42,656 nt of DNA. Source: Amycolatopsis nivea. Its GTDB lineage: Bacteria > Actinomycetota > Actinomycetes > Mycobacteriales > Pseudonocardiaceae. Shown here one piece after another: positions 31,210-40,381 of this stretch. The translations under genes and the position numbers were made by a program. Position 1 is the first letter of the stretch, and every line of letters starts with the position of its first letter. The stretch spans positions 1-42,656 of the forward strand of contig NZ_SDLT01000056.1 of the NCBI RefSeq assembly GCF_004522235.1. Direction: 5' to 3'. A model generated the notes under the pieces. It had not been told where the DNA came from and did not search any database. It saw nothing but the letters and a program-made list of their open reading frames with translations.

Positions 31210-32067
31210 TCAGGACAGCGGAATCTCCGCCGAATCGGTGAGCCGCAGCTTGCGCCGGGCCCGCTGGTAGAAGGTCGTCATGCCGAGCCGCACGACGCGG
31301 GCCGCGTTCGGCCGGGCGTGCAGGTCGATCGTTTCGCCGGGCCCGACGTACCCCGCCACCTGGCCGTCGACCTCCACCGCGAGCCGCCCGCTCGACGGCA
31401 GCACCTCCAGCGTCACGGTGTCCTGCACCGACAGCACGACGCCGCGGCTGTACGCCGAATGCGGCGCGGCGGGCGTGACCAGCAGTGCTTCCACCGCCGG
31501 GCTTGTGATCGGCCCTCCGGCGGAGAAGCTGTACGCGGTGGAGCCGGTCGGCGTCGCGACCACGACCGCGTCCGCGGCGTAGCTCACGAACTGCTCGCCG
31601 TTCACCAGCACCGCGACCACCGCGCTCCCGTCGCCGGGCACGCGCACCACCGCGACGTCGTTGAACGCGGTCTCGATCCGGCCGCCGAACCGCGCGTCCA
31701 CGGCCAGCCGCGGCTCGACGGTGAACTCCTCGCGGTCGATCGCGGACAGCGCGAGCGGCAGGTCCGGCACGTCGACCTCGGCGAGGAAGCCGAGCTTCCC
31801 GAGGTTGACGCCGAGCACCGGCGCGTGCTGCCCGTCGGCGAGCCGCATCGCGCGCAGCATGGTGCCGTCGCCGCCGAGGCTGACCACCAGATCCGACCGT
31901 TTGCCCAGTTCAGCGGGCTGGACGGCGGTCGCCGAACAGTCAACCCTGGCGATCTCGTCGTCGATGCCGAGGATCTCGATCCCGCGCCCGGCGGCCCAGT
32001 CCAGCACCGCGTCGACCGCGGCTTTCGCATCGCGGCGCGGGTGCAGGACGAGTCCAGCGGAATGCAT
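31210..32067 (-). CDS. nadK: NAD kinase
   Basis: 285 residues. The kinase signature GGDGTMLRA, the following PVLGVNLGKLGFLAEV, the FNDVAV (NE/D-type) motif and ATPTGSTAYSFSAGGP are all present, giving ATP-dependent phosphorylation of NAD to NADP. ATG 32067 follows GAGGAGA; frame upstream of it is not coding. Actinobacterial nadK usually lies with tlyA and recN, but here it is divergent from an alditol oxidase gene across 64 bp, so it may be a second isozyme. Confidence 0.9.
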   Translation of the reverse strand: MHSAGLVLHPRRDAKAAVDAVLDWAAGRGIEILGIDDEIARVDCSATAVQPAELGKRSDLVVSLGGDGTMLRAMRLADGQHAPVLGVNLGKLGFLAEVDVPDLPLALSAIDREEFTVEPRLAVDARFGGRIETAFNDVAVVRVPGDGSAVVAVLVNGEQFVSYAADAVVVATPTGSTAYSFSAGGPITSPAVEALLVTPAAPHSAYSRGVVLSVQDTVTLEVLPSSGRLAVEVDGQVAGYVGPGETIDLHARPNAARVVRLGMTTFYQRARRKLRLTDSAEIPLS

Positions 32068-32131
32068 GCGGGGTCTCCTCGGTCGGCCTGTCCCCAGTCT
32101 GCCGTGCCGGAGCCGATTAGGCTCGGCCCTC

Positions 32132-33373
32132 GTGATCGAAAACTGGGCTGGCAATCTCACCTACCGCGCACGCGAGGTCGTCGCCCCGCGCACGCTGTCC
32201 GAAGCGCAAGAGCTCGTCGCCGGCTCGGCCCGGATCAAGGCCCTGGGCAGCCGGCACAGCTTCAACACGGTCGCCGACAGCCCGGACGGCCGCCAACTCG
32301 ACCTCTCCGCCGTCGACCTCGCCCCGGAGATCAACGACGCGAAGCTCACCATCGGCGGCGCGACCCGCTACGGCGACATCGTCGCGCAGGTGCACGAAGC
32401 CGGGTACGCGCTGGCCAACCTGGCGTCACTCCCCCACATCACCGTCGCCGGCAGCGTCGCGACCGGCACCCACGGCTCCGGACAGCGGCTTCGCGGGCTG
32501 GCTTCGGCAGTGTCCGCGGTCGAACTCCTCGCCGCCGACGGCTCCCTCCACACCTTCTCCCGTGCCGACGCCGAGTTCCCAGGAGTAGTGGTGAACGTCG
32601 GCGCGCTCGGCGTCCTCACCCGGCTCACCCTCGATCTGGAGCCGACTTTCTCGGTGCGCCAAGACGTTTTCGACGCCCTCCCCTGGTCCGCCGCCCTGGA
32701 GCACTTCGACGAAATCCAGGCCGAGGGCTACAGCGTCAGCCTGTTCACCAACTGGGCGCGCGACGTGATCGACCAGGTCCTGCTCAAGAACCGCGTCCCG
32801 GCGGAGATCCCCGAGACGCTGTTCGGCGCACTTCCCGCCGACGGCCCGCGCCACCCCGCGCACGCAGCGGGCATCTCGGCGGAAAACACCACTGTGCAGG
32901 GCGGAGTTCCCGGACCGTGGTACGACCGGCTGCCGCATTTCCGCCTGGAATTCGCGCCGAGCGTCGGAGCGGAATTGCAGAGCGAGTACTTCGTGCCGCG
33001 TGCGCACGCGACCGCGGCGTTCGAGGCGTTGCGCAGCCTGGGCGACCGGATCGCGCCGCTGCTGGTGGTGTCGGAAATCCGCACCGTCGCCGGCGACGAA
33101 CACTGGCTGAGCCCGGCGTACGGCGGCGACCGGGTGGCGATGCATTTCACCTGGCAGCAGCGGCAGCCGGAGGTGGAAGCGGTGCTGCCGTTGATCGAGG
33201 AGAAACTCGCGCCCTTCGGTGTTCGCGCCCATTGGGGAAAGCTGTTCCACGGCGCGGCTTTGGATTTGGACCACCACGGGGTGCGGCGGTTCCGGGAGCT
33301 GGCGGCTGAGCTGGACCCGGCCGGGAAGTTCCGCAATCCGTTCCTGGACCGGCACTTGCTCCGGAGGTCGTGA
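32132..33373 (+). CDS. aldO: FAD-linked alditol (xylitol) oxidase
   Basis: 413 residues, closely patterned on Streptomyces coelicolor AldO as I recall it: NWAGNLTYRAREVV at the start, GSRHSFN with the FAD-linking His at 42, SLPHITVAGSVATGTHGSG for the flavin diphosphate, then YSVSLFTNW, PGPWYDRLPHFR, ELQSEY, EIRTVAGDEHWLSPAYG and HWGKLF. The family oxidises the terminal hydroxyl of xylitol or sorbitol to the aldose with release of H2O2. GTG 32132 gives MIENWAG, the expected length. No sugar-alcohol transporter is adjacent. Confidence 0.88.
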   Translation: MIENWAGNLTYRAREVVAPRTLSEAQELVAGSARIKALGSRHSFNTVADSPDGRQLDLSAVDLAPEINDAKLTIGGATRYGDIVAQVHEAGYALANLASLPHITVAGSVATGTHGSGQRLRGLASAVSAVELLAADGSLHTFSRADAEFPGVVVNVGALGVLTRLTLDLEPTFSVRQDVFDALPWSAALEHFDEIQAEGYSVSLFTNWARDVIDQVLLKNRVPAEIPETLFGALPADGPRHPAHAAGISAENTTVQGGVPGPWYDRLPHFRLEFAPSVGAELQSEYFVPRAHATAAFEALRSLGDRIAPLLVVSEIRTVAGDEHWLSPAYGGDRVAMHFTWQQRQPEVEAVLPLIEEKLAPFGVRAHWGKLFHGAALDLDHHGVRRFRELAAELDPAGKFRNPFLDRHLLRRS

Positions 33374-33380
33374 GTGTTTG

Positions 33381-33398
33381 TGCCGGTGAGAACCGGCA
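33381..33398. terminator. Bidirectional hairpin between convergent genes
   Basis: TGCCGGT, GAGA loop, ACCGGCA: a perfect 7-bp stem in the 35-bp space between the alditol oxidase stop and the MocR-type stop. Serves either strand. Confidence 0.55.
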
Positions 33399-33408
33399 TC
33401 GCCGCGCA

Positions 33409-34755
33409 CTACCGCCGAGATGCCCGCGCGATCATCCGGGCCAGATCCGCCACCAAAGCCGGATCATCGGGCAGCTGCCCAGTCGCCACCCGGATATGCG
33501 GCGTCCCCGGATTCCCCGCACGCGTCCCCGACCCGGCGGAAACCCCATTGGCCGCCAACGTCATCAACGTCCTCGACTCCTCCGGAACCGGCACCCACAG
33601 CGTCAACCCGTCCCGCGCGCGCACCGAAATTCCATGTTCCCGCAACGCTTCCGTCAAAGCCGCCCGCCGGTGCGCGTACCGGTTCCGAGCCCGGTTCAGC
33701 AATTCCGCACTGCCGGGATCGGTCAGCAGAAACGCCTGCGCGTCCTGAAGAATACGGCTCGACCACACCGACCCCGGCCCGCGCTGCTGCCGCACCCGTT
33801 CCACCAGCACCGCCGAGCCGCCGATCACGCAACTGCGCAGTTCAAGCCCGAACGCAGTGCAATACGAACGGACCAGCAACACCCGGCCCGGCAAAGACGC
33901 GCCGAGGCTCACCGAAGGAGCCGAAGCCAACGGCCCGAAATCATCGTCCTCGATCACCGCGATGTCCTCTTCGGACAGTACCGCCGCTAGTTCCGCGAGC
34001 CGGTCCGCCGGAACCGAATGCCCGAGCGGCGACTGCGCACGCGGCTGATAGACAAACGCGACCGGCCGATGCTCCAACGCCGCGGCCAAGGAGGACGGCA
34101 TCGGCCCGTCCTCGTCGCACCGCACCGGCACCACGTGGATCCGCGACCGGCGCAGCAATTCGCGCAGCCACGGCGTCGTCGGCGCCTCCAGTGCGATCAC
34201 GTCGCCCGGCCGCGCGACTGCCTGGCAGGCCAGCAACATCCCGTCCTGCCCGCCGGCCGCGACGGTCCACGATTCGGCGGCGAACGGCCACGTCGGCTTC
34301 ACCGCGGCACGCAATTGCGGAGTGATCGAATTCTTCACCGGGCCGCCGAACCGTTCCGTGTGGACACCCGCCGCGACGGCATCCTCCAGCGGCGGCAGCA
34401 GTCCGGGATCCGGAAGGCCGTGTTCCAGGTCGACGGTCTGCCAGCCGGAAAACGCGCGTTCCGGCGGCGGGCTCGACGGCGGTTCCAGCACTATCGTGCC
34501 GCGCCGCCGCCCAGTGCCGATCAACCCGGCCGCGCGCAGCTGCGACCACGCTTCGGCGATCGTCGTGGGACTGACCGAAAGCTCCGCGGCCAGCGCCCGC
34601 ACGGTGGGCAGCCGCGTGCCCGGCGGCACCTCCCCGTCGCGGATCAGGCCGGACACCGTCCCGGCCACGCCGCGCGCCGTGCGCTCGCCGATGCGGGACC
34701 CGAGCCAGCCCGCCCCGACCGGCAGCGTCGTCGTCGCGAGTTCGCCCGTGGCCAC
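33409..34755 (-). CDS. MocR/GntR-type regulator lacking the PLP lysine
   Basis: 448 residues. The GntR winged helix (GLIRDGEVPPGTRLPTVRALAAELSVSPTTIAEAWSQLRAAGLI) is followed by an aminotransferase-fold domain (AAGGQDGMLLACQAVARPGDVIALEAPTTPW, IEDDDFGP). Where fold-I enzymes have the Schiff-base Lys in a SFSKTL-like motif, this protein has SYCTAFGLELR (near residue 296), with no Lys. It may bind a different effector or act without PLP. Start GTG 34755 has GAGGGGAG. Divergent from the iron uptake operon and convergent with aldO; target unknown. Confidence 0.8.
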   Translation of the reverse strand: MATGELATTTLPVGAGWLGSRIGERTARGVAGTVSGLIRDGEVPPGTRLPTVRALAAELSVSPTTIAEAWSQLRAAGLIGTGRRRGTIVLEPPSSPPPERAFSGWQTVDLEHGLPDPGLLPPLEDAVAAGVHTERFGGPVKNSITPQLRAAVKPTWPFAAESWTVAAGGQDGMLLACQAVARPGDVIALEAPTTPWLRELLRRSRIHVVPVRCDEDGPMPSSLAAALEHRPVAFVYQPRAQSPLGHSVPADRLAELAAVLSEEDIAVIEDDDFGPLASAPSVSLGASLPGRVLLVRSYCTAFGLELRSCVIGGSAVLVERVRQQRGPGSVWSSRILQDAQAFLLTDPGSAELLNRARNRYAHRRAALTEALREHGISVRARDGLTLWVPVPEESRTLMTLAANGVSAGSGTRAGNPGTPHIRVATGQLPDDPALVADLARMIARASRR

Positions 34756-34923
34756 GCACCGGCTCCCCTCGTCACCCGGAAATCCGAAAACCTCTGACCC
34801 GATCAGAAGCTAGAGCGGCAACGGCACGCGGCAAAGGCGTTTCACATCCTGGCGGGCCCTCCCGGTACAAACGCCCGTGACGTCCGACACCGCCGCGATG
34901 TCCGGTTTCGGATTATCCCTCGA

Positions 34924-34942
34924 TCAGGTTAGGCTAACCTTC
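34924..34942 (+). promoter_or_regulatory. IdeR/DmdR-type iron box
   Basis: A 19-bp element with core AGGTTAGGCTAACCT, close to the IdeR/DmdR1 consensus (TTAGGTTAGSCTAACCTAA). It ends exactly one base before the ATG of the ABC ATPase. A -10-like TAGGCT lies inside it and TTTCGG 18 bp upstream could be -35. Fe-bound IdeR would block transcription when iron is plentiful. Confidence 0.85.
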
Positions 34943-35773
34943 ATGAGTCACTCCTGGCCGGAAGCACCGGCGCTCGCCGGCACCGGGCTCGCTCTCGGCT
35001 ACGGCGCGAAACCGGTGGTCCAGGACGCCGAGATCGTCCTGCGCGCGGGCGAGGTCACCGTCCTGGTCGGCCCCAACGGGTCCGGCAAGTCGACGCTGCT
35101 GCGCTCGCTCGCCCGGCTGCATCCGCTGACCGCGGGCGACGTCACGCTGGCCGGGCAAGACGCGCTCGCCTTGTCTCCCAAGGAGTTCGCCCGGCACGTC
35201 ACGCTGCTGACCCAGTCGCGCCCCACGCCCGGCGGCGTGCGCGTGCGCGACGTCGTGTCCTACGGCCGCCATCCTTACCGCGGCCGCTTCGGCTCCGGCG
35301 ATCCCGAGGGACCGGAGCTGGTCGAGCGCGCGATGCGGCACACCGGCGTCGACGGAATGGCCGAGCGCCCGGTGGACGAACTGTCCGGCGGCGAACTCCA
35401 GCGCGTCTGGCTGGCGACCTGTTTCGCCCAGGACACCGGCGTCGTCCTGCTCGACGAGCCGACCACCTTCCTCGACCTGCGCTACCAGATCGAAACGCTG
35501 GACCTCGTCCGCGATCTCGCCGACGAGCACGGCGTCGCGGTCGGCGTCGTGCTGCACGACCTCGACCAGGCCGCCGCCGTCGCCGACGAGGTGGTGCTGC
35601 TGTGCCGCGGGGCCGTCCGCGCGACCGGCCGCCCGGCCGACGTGCTGACCGCCGGCCTGCTCAGCGACGTCTACGGCCTGCGCATCGACGTCCACGTCGA
35701 CGACGAGGGGCACGTCCGCACGCGCCCGGTCGGACGGCACACCTCCCGGCCGCGGCCGGTCCGCTCAGCTTGA
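34943..35773 (+). CDS. Fe3+-siderophore ABC transporter ATPase
   Basis: 276 residues of the FecE/FepC class. Walker A GPNGSGKST (43-51), Q-loop LLTQSRP, signature LSGGELQRVW (near 147), Walker B VVLLDEPTTFLD and switch VVLHDLDQA are complete. ATG 34943 directly follows the iron box and has no SD, so translation may be leaderless; an in-frame GTG at 34877 would place the iron box inside the gene. First gene of the operon with a binding lipoprotein and a fused permease; powers uptake of a ferric siderophore. Confidence 0.9.
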   Translation: MSHSWPEAPALAGTGLALGYGAKPVVQDAEIVLRAGEVTVLVGPNGSGKSTLLRSLARLHPLTAGDVTLAGQDALALSPKEFARHVTLLTQSRPTPGGVRVRDVVSYGRHPYRGRFGSGDPEGPELVERAMRHTGVDGMAERPVDELSGGELQRVWLATCFAQDTGVVLLDEPTTFLDLRYQIETLDLVRDLADEHGVAVGVVLHDLDQAAAVADEVVLLCRGAVRATGRPADVLTAGLLSDVYGLRIDVHVDDEGHVRTRPVGRHTSRPRPVRSA

Positions 35774-35801
35774 CCTGTCCCCTAGTTCAAAGGAAAACCC
35801 C

Positions 35802-36812
35802 GTGTCCAGTGTGTTCTCCCGTCCTGCCCGAAGGACGGTCCTGACGACCGCGGCGGCAGCGCTCGCGGCCTTCGCGCTCGCCGCGTGCGGCACCACCGAA
35901 ACGCCCGCGGACCAGGGAGCGGCCGCCTCCGCGAAACCCTCCGGCCCGGTCCACCTGACCGACGAACGCGGCAAGGTCGACCTGCCCGCGCCGGCCGCGA
36001 AGATCGTGTCGCTGGAATGGGGCCTCACCGAGAACCTGCTGGCGCTGGGCGTGAAGCCGATCGGCGCGGCGGACGTCAAGGGCTACAACACTTACGACAA
36101 GGTCATGCCGCTCGCCGCGTCCACGCCGGACGTCGGCACCCGCGGCGAGCCGAGCCTCGACGCGATCGCCGCGCTGCACCCGGATCTCGTGGTCACCACC
36201 ACCGACCTGCCGGACAACGTCATCGCGCAGCTCTCGAAGCAGACGAAGGTGCTGACCCTGCGCGGCTCCGATTCGGCCGACCCGATCGGCTATCTGCGCA
36301 AGACCGTGACCACGCTGTCGGAGGCGACCGGAACGCAGGAGCAGGGCCGCAAACTGCTCGCCGAATTCGACACGAAGGTCGCCGAGGGGAAGAAGAAGCT
36401 GGCGGACGCGGGCAAGTCCGGGGCCAAGTTCGTCATGGCCGACGGCTACTCGACCTCCGGCACGGTCACCGTGCGGATGTACACGAAGGGCTCGTTCCTC
36501 GGCAGCATCGCCGGCCAGCTCGGCGCCGCCAACCAGTGGACCGGCGAGGGCGACAAGGTCTACGGCCTCGCCTCCACCGACGTCGAAGGACTGACCAAGA
36601 TCACCGATCCGGCCACGTCCTTCGTCTACGCCGCCAACGCCGCCGAATCCGACGTCTTCACCCAGGACCTCGCGGGCAACGCCGTCTGGAAGCAGCTGCC
36701 GTTCGTCAAGGGCGCAAAACTGCACCGGATCCCGGACGGCATCTGGATGTTCGGCGGCCCGAAGTCCGCGATCGCCTACGTGGACGCGCTCACCAGCGCT
36801 CTGACGCGCTGA
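35802..36812 (+). CDS. Iron-siderophore binding lipoprotein
   Basis: 336 residues. A Tat/Sec-like basic start and hydrophobic stretch end in the lipobox LAAC (Cys29). The FecB/FhuD-type periplasmic-binding domain follows: KIVSLEWGLTENLLALGVKPIGAADV, GEPSLDAIAALHPDLVVTT, long linking helix, FVMADGYSTSGTV, and C-terminal WMFGGPKSAIAYVDAL. Anchored to the membrane outside, it captures the ferric siderophore. GTG 35802 follows AAAGGA. 28 bp after the ATPase and 4 bp before the permease. Confidence 0.9.
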   Translation: MSSVFSRPARRTVLTTAAAALAAFALAACGTTETPADQGAAASAKPSGPVHLTDERGKVDLPAPAAKIVSLEWGLTENLLALGVKPIGAADVKGYNTYDKVMPLAASTPDVGTRGEPSLDAIAALHPDLVVTTTDLPDNVIAQLSKQTKVLTLRGSDSADPIGYLRKTVTTLSEATGTQEQGRKLLAEFDTKVAEGKKKLADAGKSGAKFVMADGYSTSGTVTVRMYTKGSFLGSIAGQLGAANQWTGEGDKVYGLASTDVEGLTKITDPATSFVYAANAAESDVFTQDLAGNAVWKQLPFVKGAKLHRIPDGIWMFGGPKSAIAYVDALTSALTR

Positions 36813-36816
36813 TCCG

Positions 36817-38910
36817 ATGACCGCACCAGCCCTCGCACCCGCCCGGCCGCGCGCCGCACGGCGCACCGCGTCCGCCGTCTTCCTGAGCGGGCTCGTCGCG
36901 CTGCTCGTCCTCTCCGCCGTGCACCTGCTGCAAGGCACGTCGCACGTCGGGCTCGGCGAACTCCTGCGCGCCGTTTTCCCGGGCACGGACGACGACGCGC
37001 GCAGCCAGGCGGTGGCAGTGCTCGTGGCCAGCCGGCTCCCCCGGCTGGCCGCGGCGCTGCTCGTGGGGCTGGCGCTCGGGTTCGCGGGCTGCGTGCTGCA
37101 GTCGGTGGCACGGAACCCACTCACCTCGCCGGACACGCTCGCGGTCAACGCCGGCGCGTACGTCTCGGTGGTCGGCGTCGCGGCGTTCGGGATCTCGCTT
37201 CCCTTCTACGTCAACGGAATCGTCGCCTTCGTCGGCGGTCTCGCGGCGGCCGGACTGGTGCTGCTCGTCGCGCGCAGCAGCAGCGGCGGAGCCGCCCGGC
37301 TCGTACTCGCCGGGTCCGCGATCGCGCTGGCACTGACCGCGCTCACGTCGGTGCTGCTGATGTTGTTCCAGGAGCGGACCGCGGGCCTGTACGGCTGGGG
37401 CAGCGGCACGACTGTCCAATCCGGACTGAACCAGGTTTCCCTTGCCGCACCGGTGATCGCGGTCGGCATCCTGGCCACTCTCTTGCTCGCGCACCGGCTC
37501 GACGTTCTCGGTCTCGGCGACGACCACGCGCGCGTGCTGGGCATCGACGTCCGCCGCACGCGCACTTACGCCGTCGTCGTGGCGGTGCTGCTCTCGGCGG
37601 TCGCGGTGACCGTCGCCGGGCCGATCGGATTCGTCGGCCTGTGCGCACCGGTGATCGCGAGGTTGCTGGCCAGCCGGGTGCCCGGGCTCGGCAAACATCC
37701 GCTGCTGCTGCCGCTCTCCGGGCTGACCGGGGCGCTGGTCGTCGTGGCCGCCGACGTTCTGCTGCGCGCGCTCGTCCCGGCGGACAAAGCGGTTTCGGTG
37801 CCGACTGGCGTCGTGACGACTCTGGCGGGCGCGACCGTGCTGGTCTGGCTAGCGCGACGACAGCCGTCCGGAACACCGTCCGCGCGCGGCACGCACGGCA
37901 CCGTCCGGTCGCGCCGCTGGGTGGCCGGAACCGGTGTCGTGCTGGCGATCGCGCTCGTCGCCGCGGTGATCGCCGCGCTCTTGCTTGGCGACCGGATCGT
38001 GCTGCTCGGCGACGTCCTGAACTGGCTGCGCGGCGTGTCCGGCACCGAGGTGTCGTTCGCGCTCGACCTGCGCTGGCCGCGGATGCTCGCCGCGCTGCTC
38101 GGCGGCGCGGCCCTGGCCGTCGCGGGCGCACTGGTGCAGGCGATCTGCCGCAACCCACTGGCCGAGCCGAGCCTGCTCGGCGTGACTCCGGGTGCGAGCG
38201 TCGGCGCGATCAGCGTCGTGCTTCTGGTGCCTGGCATCGGAATCTGGCCGATGATGGGTGCGGCGACCGTCGCCGCGTTCGCGACGTTCGCCCTTGTGCA
38301 CTGGCTCGCCACCGGCCGCGGTTCGACCGGCCGCGGACTGTCCTCGGACCGGCTGGTGCTGGTCGGCATCGGCGTCAGCGCGGGCGCGCAGGCGATTACG
38401 ACGCTCGTCGTGGTGCTGACCTCGCCGTGGAACGCGCATCTGGCGCTCACCTGGCTCGCCGGCTCGACCTACGGCCGGGAGTTCAGCCAGGTCCTGCCGG
38501 TGCTGTTGTGCCTGGTCATCGCCCTGCCGATCGCCTTGTCCAGCGCACGGACGCTCGACCTGGTCTCCCTGGACGAGGACGTGCCGCGGGTGCTCGGCGT
38601 CCCGCTGGACCGGTCTCGCCTCGCCTTCGCCGCACTCGCCGCGGTGCTCACCGCCGCCGCTGCGTGCGCGGTCGGCGCGCTGGGATTCGTCGGGCTCGTG
38701 GCCCCGCACGCCGCACGCGCTTTGGTGGGCTCCCGCCACTCGCGCTCGCTGCCGGTGGCGGCCGCGCTGGGAGCGGTGCTGGTGTGCGTCGCGGATACGT
38801 TGGGGCGCACCGTCCTCGCCCCGACCCAGATCGCGGCGGGCTTGGTGACCGCGCTGATCGGGGCGCCGTACTTCGGCTGGCTGCTGTGGCGGAGCCGCGC
38901 GAACGCCTAG
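36817..38910 (+). CDS. Fused FecCD permease (FhuB-like)
   Basis: 697 residues, two FecCD permease domains in one chain with about 18-20 membrane segments. Domain 1 shows SRLPRLAAALLVGLALGFAGCVLQSVARNPLTSPDTLAVNAGA and VAVTVAGPIGFVGLCAPVIAR. After a linker near 345-370, domain 2 repeats it: LRWPRMLAALLGGAALAVAGALVQAICRNPLAEPSLLGVTPGA and CAVGALGFVGLVAPHAARALVGSRH. The fusion replaces the usual heterodimer, as in FhuB. Completes the siderophore importer. Its stop overlaps that of the convergent monooxygenase (CTAG). Confidence 0.9.
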   Translation: MTAPALAPARPRAARRTASAVFLSGLVALLVLSAVHLLQGTSHVGLGELLRAVFPGTDDDARSQAVAVLVASRLPRLAAALLVGLALGFAGCVLQSVARNPLTSPDTLAVNAGAYVSVVGVAAFGISLPFYVNGIVAFVGGLAAAGLVLLVARSSSGGAARLVLAGSAIALALTALTSVLLMLFQERTAGLYGWGSGTTVQSGLNQVSLAAPVIAVGILATLLLAHRLDVLGLGDDHARVLGIDVRRTRTYAVVVAVLLSAVAVTVAGPIGFVGLCAPVIARLLASRVPGLGKHPLLLPLSGLTGALVVVAADVLLRALVPADKAVSVPTGVVTTLAGATVLVWLARRQPSGTPSARGTHGTVRSRRWVAGTGVVLAIALVAAVIAALLLGDRIVLLGDVLNWLRGVSGTEVSFALDLRWPRMLAALLGGAALAVAGALVQAICRNPLAEPSLLGVTPGASVGAISVVLLVPGIGIWPMMGAATVAAFATFALVHWLATGRGSTGRGLSSDRLVLVGIGVSAGAQAITTLVVVLTSPWNAHLALTWLAGSTYGREFSQVLPVLLCLVIALPIALSSARTLDLVSLDEDVPRVLGVPLDRSRLAFAALAAVLTAAAACAVGALGFVGLVAPHAARALVGSRHSRSLPVAAALGAVLVCVADTLGRTVLAPTQIAAGLVTALIGAPYFGWLLWRSRANA

Positions 38911-40322
38911 TCGAACCAGGTGTCCAGCGCGACTTTCAACTCGGCTTCACCTCCGGCCCAGGCGATAACTCCGTCCGGCCGCAGCAGAAACGATTCGGTA
39001 TTCGTCACCGGCACCACCTCGACCCGTTCTCTTGCCAACGCGGCGAGATCGCGGCTTTTCGGATCGAGCACTAAGACACCGCGTCCAGCGCGAGTGTGCT
39101 CCGACAGCCGGGTGATCCGTCCGTCATCGTCCACAAGGGACCGATCCGGACCGTGCAGCCCGACTGGTTCTTCAGCGGGATAAGGGAATTCGTATCGCTC
39201 CGCCACGCCGGACAGCAGATCCGAGAAGTACCGGTTCGCCTGCGGCAGATCCATCAACTCGGCGACAATCTCGCGCAGCGCGTCGACGTGCGGCCCCGGC
39301 GCGAGCAACGCCGACTGCGCCCGCGTATTGCGCAATACCGCCGCGCCGACCGGGCCGCGTTCGCGGAAGTAACTGTCCAGCAACGTTTCCGGCATTTCCC
39401 CGCGCACGACCGCAGCCAATTTCCAGCCGAGGTTCGCCGCGTCCAGCAGCCCGAGGTTGAGCCCTTGCCCGCCGCTCGGCGAGTGCACGTGGGCCGCGTC
39501 GCCCGCGAGCAGAACCCGGCCGCGCCGGTAGTCGTCGGCCTGGCGCGCTTGGTCAGCGAACCGGCGGGAATCGCGTACCTCCGTCACGACGACCTCCTCG
39601 CCGGTCACTCGTCGGATGGCCGCCGCCAATTCCGCCGGAGTGACCGGACCGTCCGGCTCGCCGTCGCGGGCGAACTCGGTGACGCCAGCCATCCTGCCGC
39701 CGTGCAGGAAAGTCCCGCCCGGGTAGCGTCCGGCGGGCGACACCGGCCCGTCGAACCGGACTTGGCCCGCGATTGTCCGCAGCAATGGCGGCGTGCCCGG
39801 GAACCCGAACCCGGCGAGACTGCGGACCTTCCCCCGGCCACCGTCGCACCCCACCAAGTAAGCCGCGGTGATCCGCTGTTCTCCTTGCGGGGTATCGACA
39901 ATCGCCGTCACACCGTCCACATCAGACTCGATTTCCGTGACCCGATGCGCCCGCCGTACCGGGACGCCGAGCGCGTCCGCGTGTCCAGCAAGCAGCCGCT
40001 CCAACTCCGGCTGCCAGATGTGCGTACGCGGTCGGTCCTCGTCCGGCAGGAGCTTGTGGATGTTCGCGAAGTGGCCGAGCGAACTGCCGTGATCACGGGC
40101 GAAGTCGCGCATTCCCTCCTCGTGCGCCGCGGCCAGCTGCGGTCCGAGTCCGCGCCGGGCCAGCGCCTCCGTCGCGAGCACGCCGATGCCGCGTGCCTTC
40201 CGTTCCGTCGCGGGCCGCGCAAGCCGCTCGAGCACCAGCGGCCGGATCCCGCCGAGCCGGAGTTCAGCAGCGAGGAACAACCCGACCGGACCCGCTCCGA
40301 CGACTACTACATCTGCGTCCAT
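38907..40322 (-). CDS. FAD-dependent aromatic-hydroxylase-type monooxygenase
   Basis: 471 residues, class A flavoprotein monooxygenase. GAGPVG (8-13) binds the ADP part of FAD, YLVGCDGGRGKVR is the DG motif, and GRVLLAGDAAHVHSPSGGQGLNLG (from about 275) is the GD motif. The C-terminal thioredoxin-like extension (LVLDPKSRDLA) is shared with MhpA, polyketide hydroxylases and rifampicin monooxygenases. Likely hydroxylates an aromatic or polyketide using NADPH and O2. AAGGAGAG precedes ATG. Divergent from the tetracycline-type TetR with two operators between. Confidence 0.88.
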   Translation of the reverse strand: MDADVVVVGAGPVGLFLAAELRLGGIRPLVLERLARPATERKARGIGVLATEALARRGLGPQLAAAHEEGMRDFARDHGSSLGHFANIHKLLPDEDRPRTHIWQPELERLLAGHADALGVPVRRAHRVTEIESDVDGVTAIVDTPQGEQRITAAYLVGCDGGRGKVRSLAGFGFPGTPPLLRTIAGQVRFDGPVSPAGRYPGGTFLHGGRMAGVTEFARDGEPDGPVTPAELAAAIRRVTGEEVVVTEVRDSRRFADQARQADDYRRGRVLLAGDAAHVHSPSGGQGLNLGLLDAANLGWKLAAVVRGEMPETLLDSYFRERGPVGAAVLRNTRAQSALLAPGPHVDALREIVAELMDLPQANRYFSDLLSGVAERYEFPYPAEEPVGLHGPDRSLVDDDGRITRLSEHTRAGRGVLVLDPKSRDLAALARERVEVVPVTNTESFLLRPDGVIAWAGGEAELKVALDTWFD

Positions 40323-40328
40323 GACTCT

Positions 40329-40370
40329 CCTTAACTTGTTAAAGACTAGACTGCCCTGAACTAGTTAAGG
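40329..40370. promoter_or_regulatory. Paired TetR operators
   Basis: CCTTAACTTGTT (40329-40340) and AACTAGTTAAGG (40359-40370) pair at 11 of 12 positions. Each half is itself nearly palindromic (TTAACTTGTTAA; TGAACTAGTTAA), about 26 bp apart, so there may be two operators. The SDs of both divergent genes overlap the outer edges, so binding would silence both. Confidence 0.7.
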
Positions 40371-40381
40371 AGGCAACCGCC

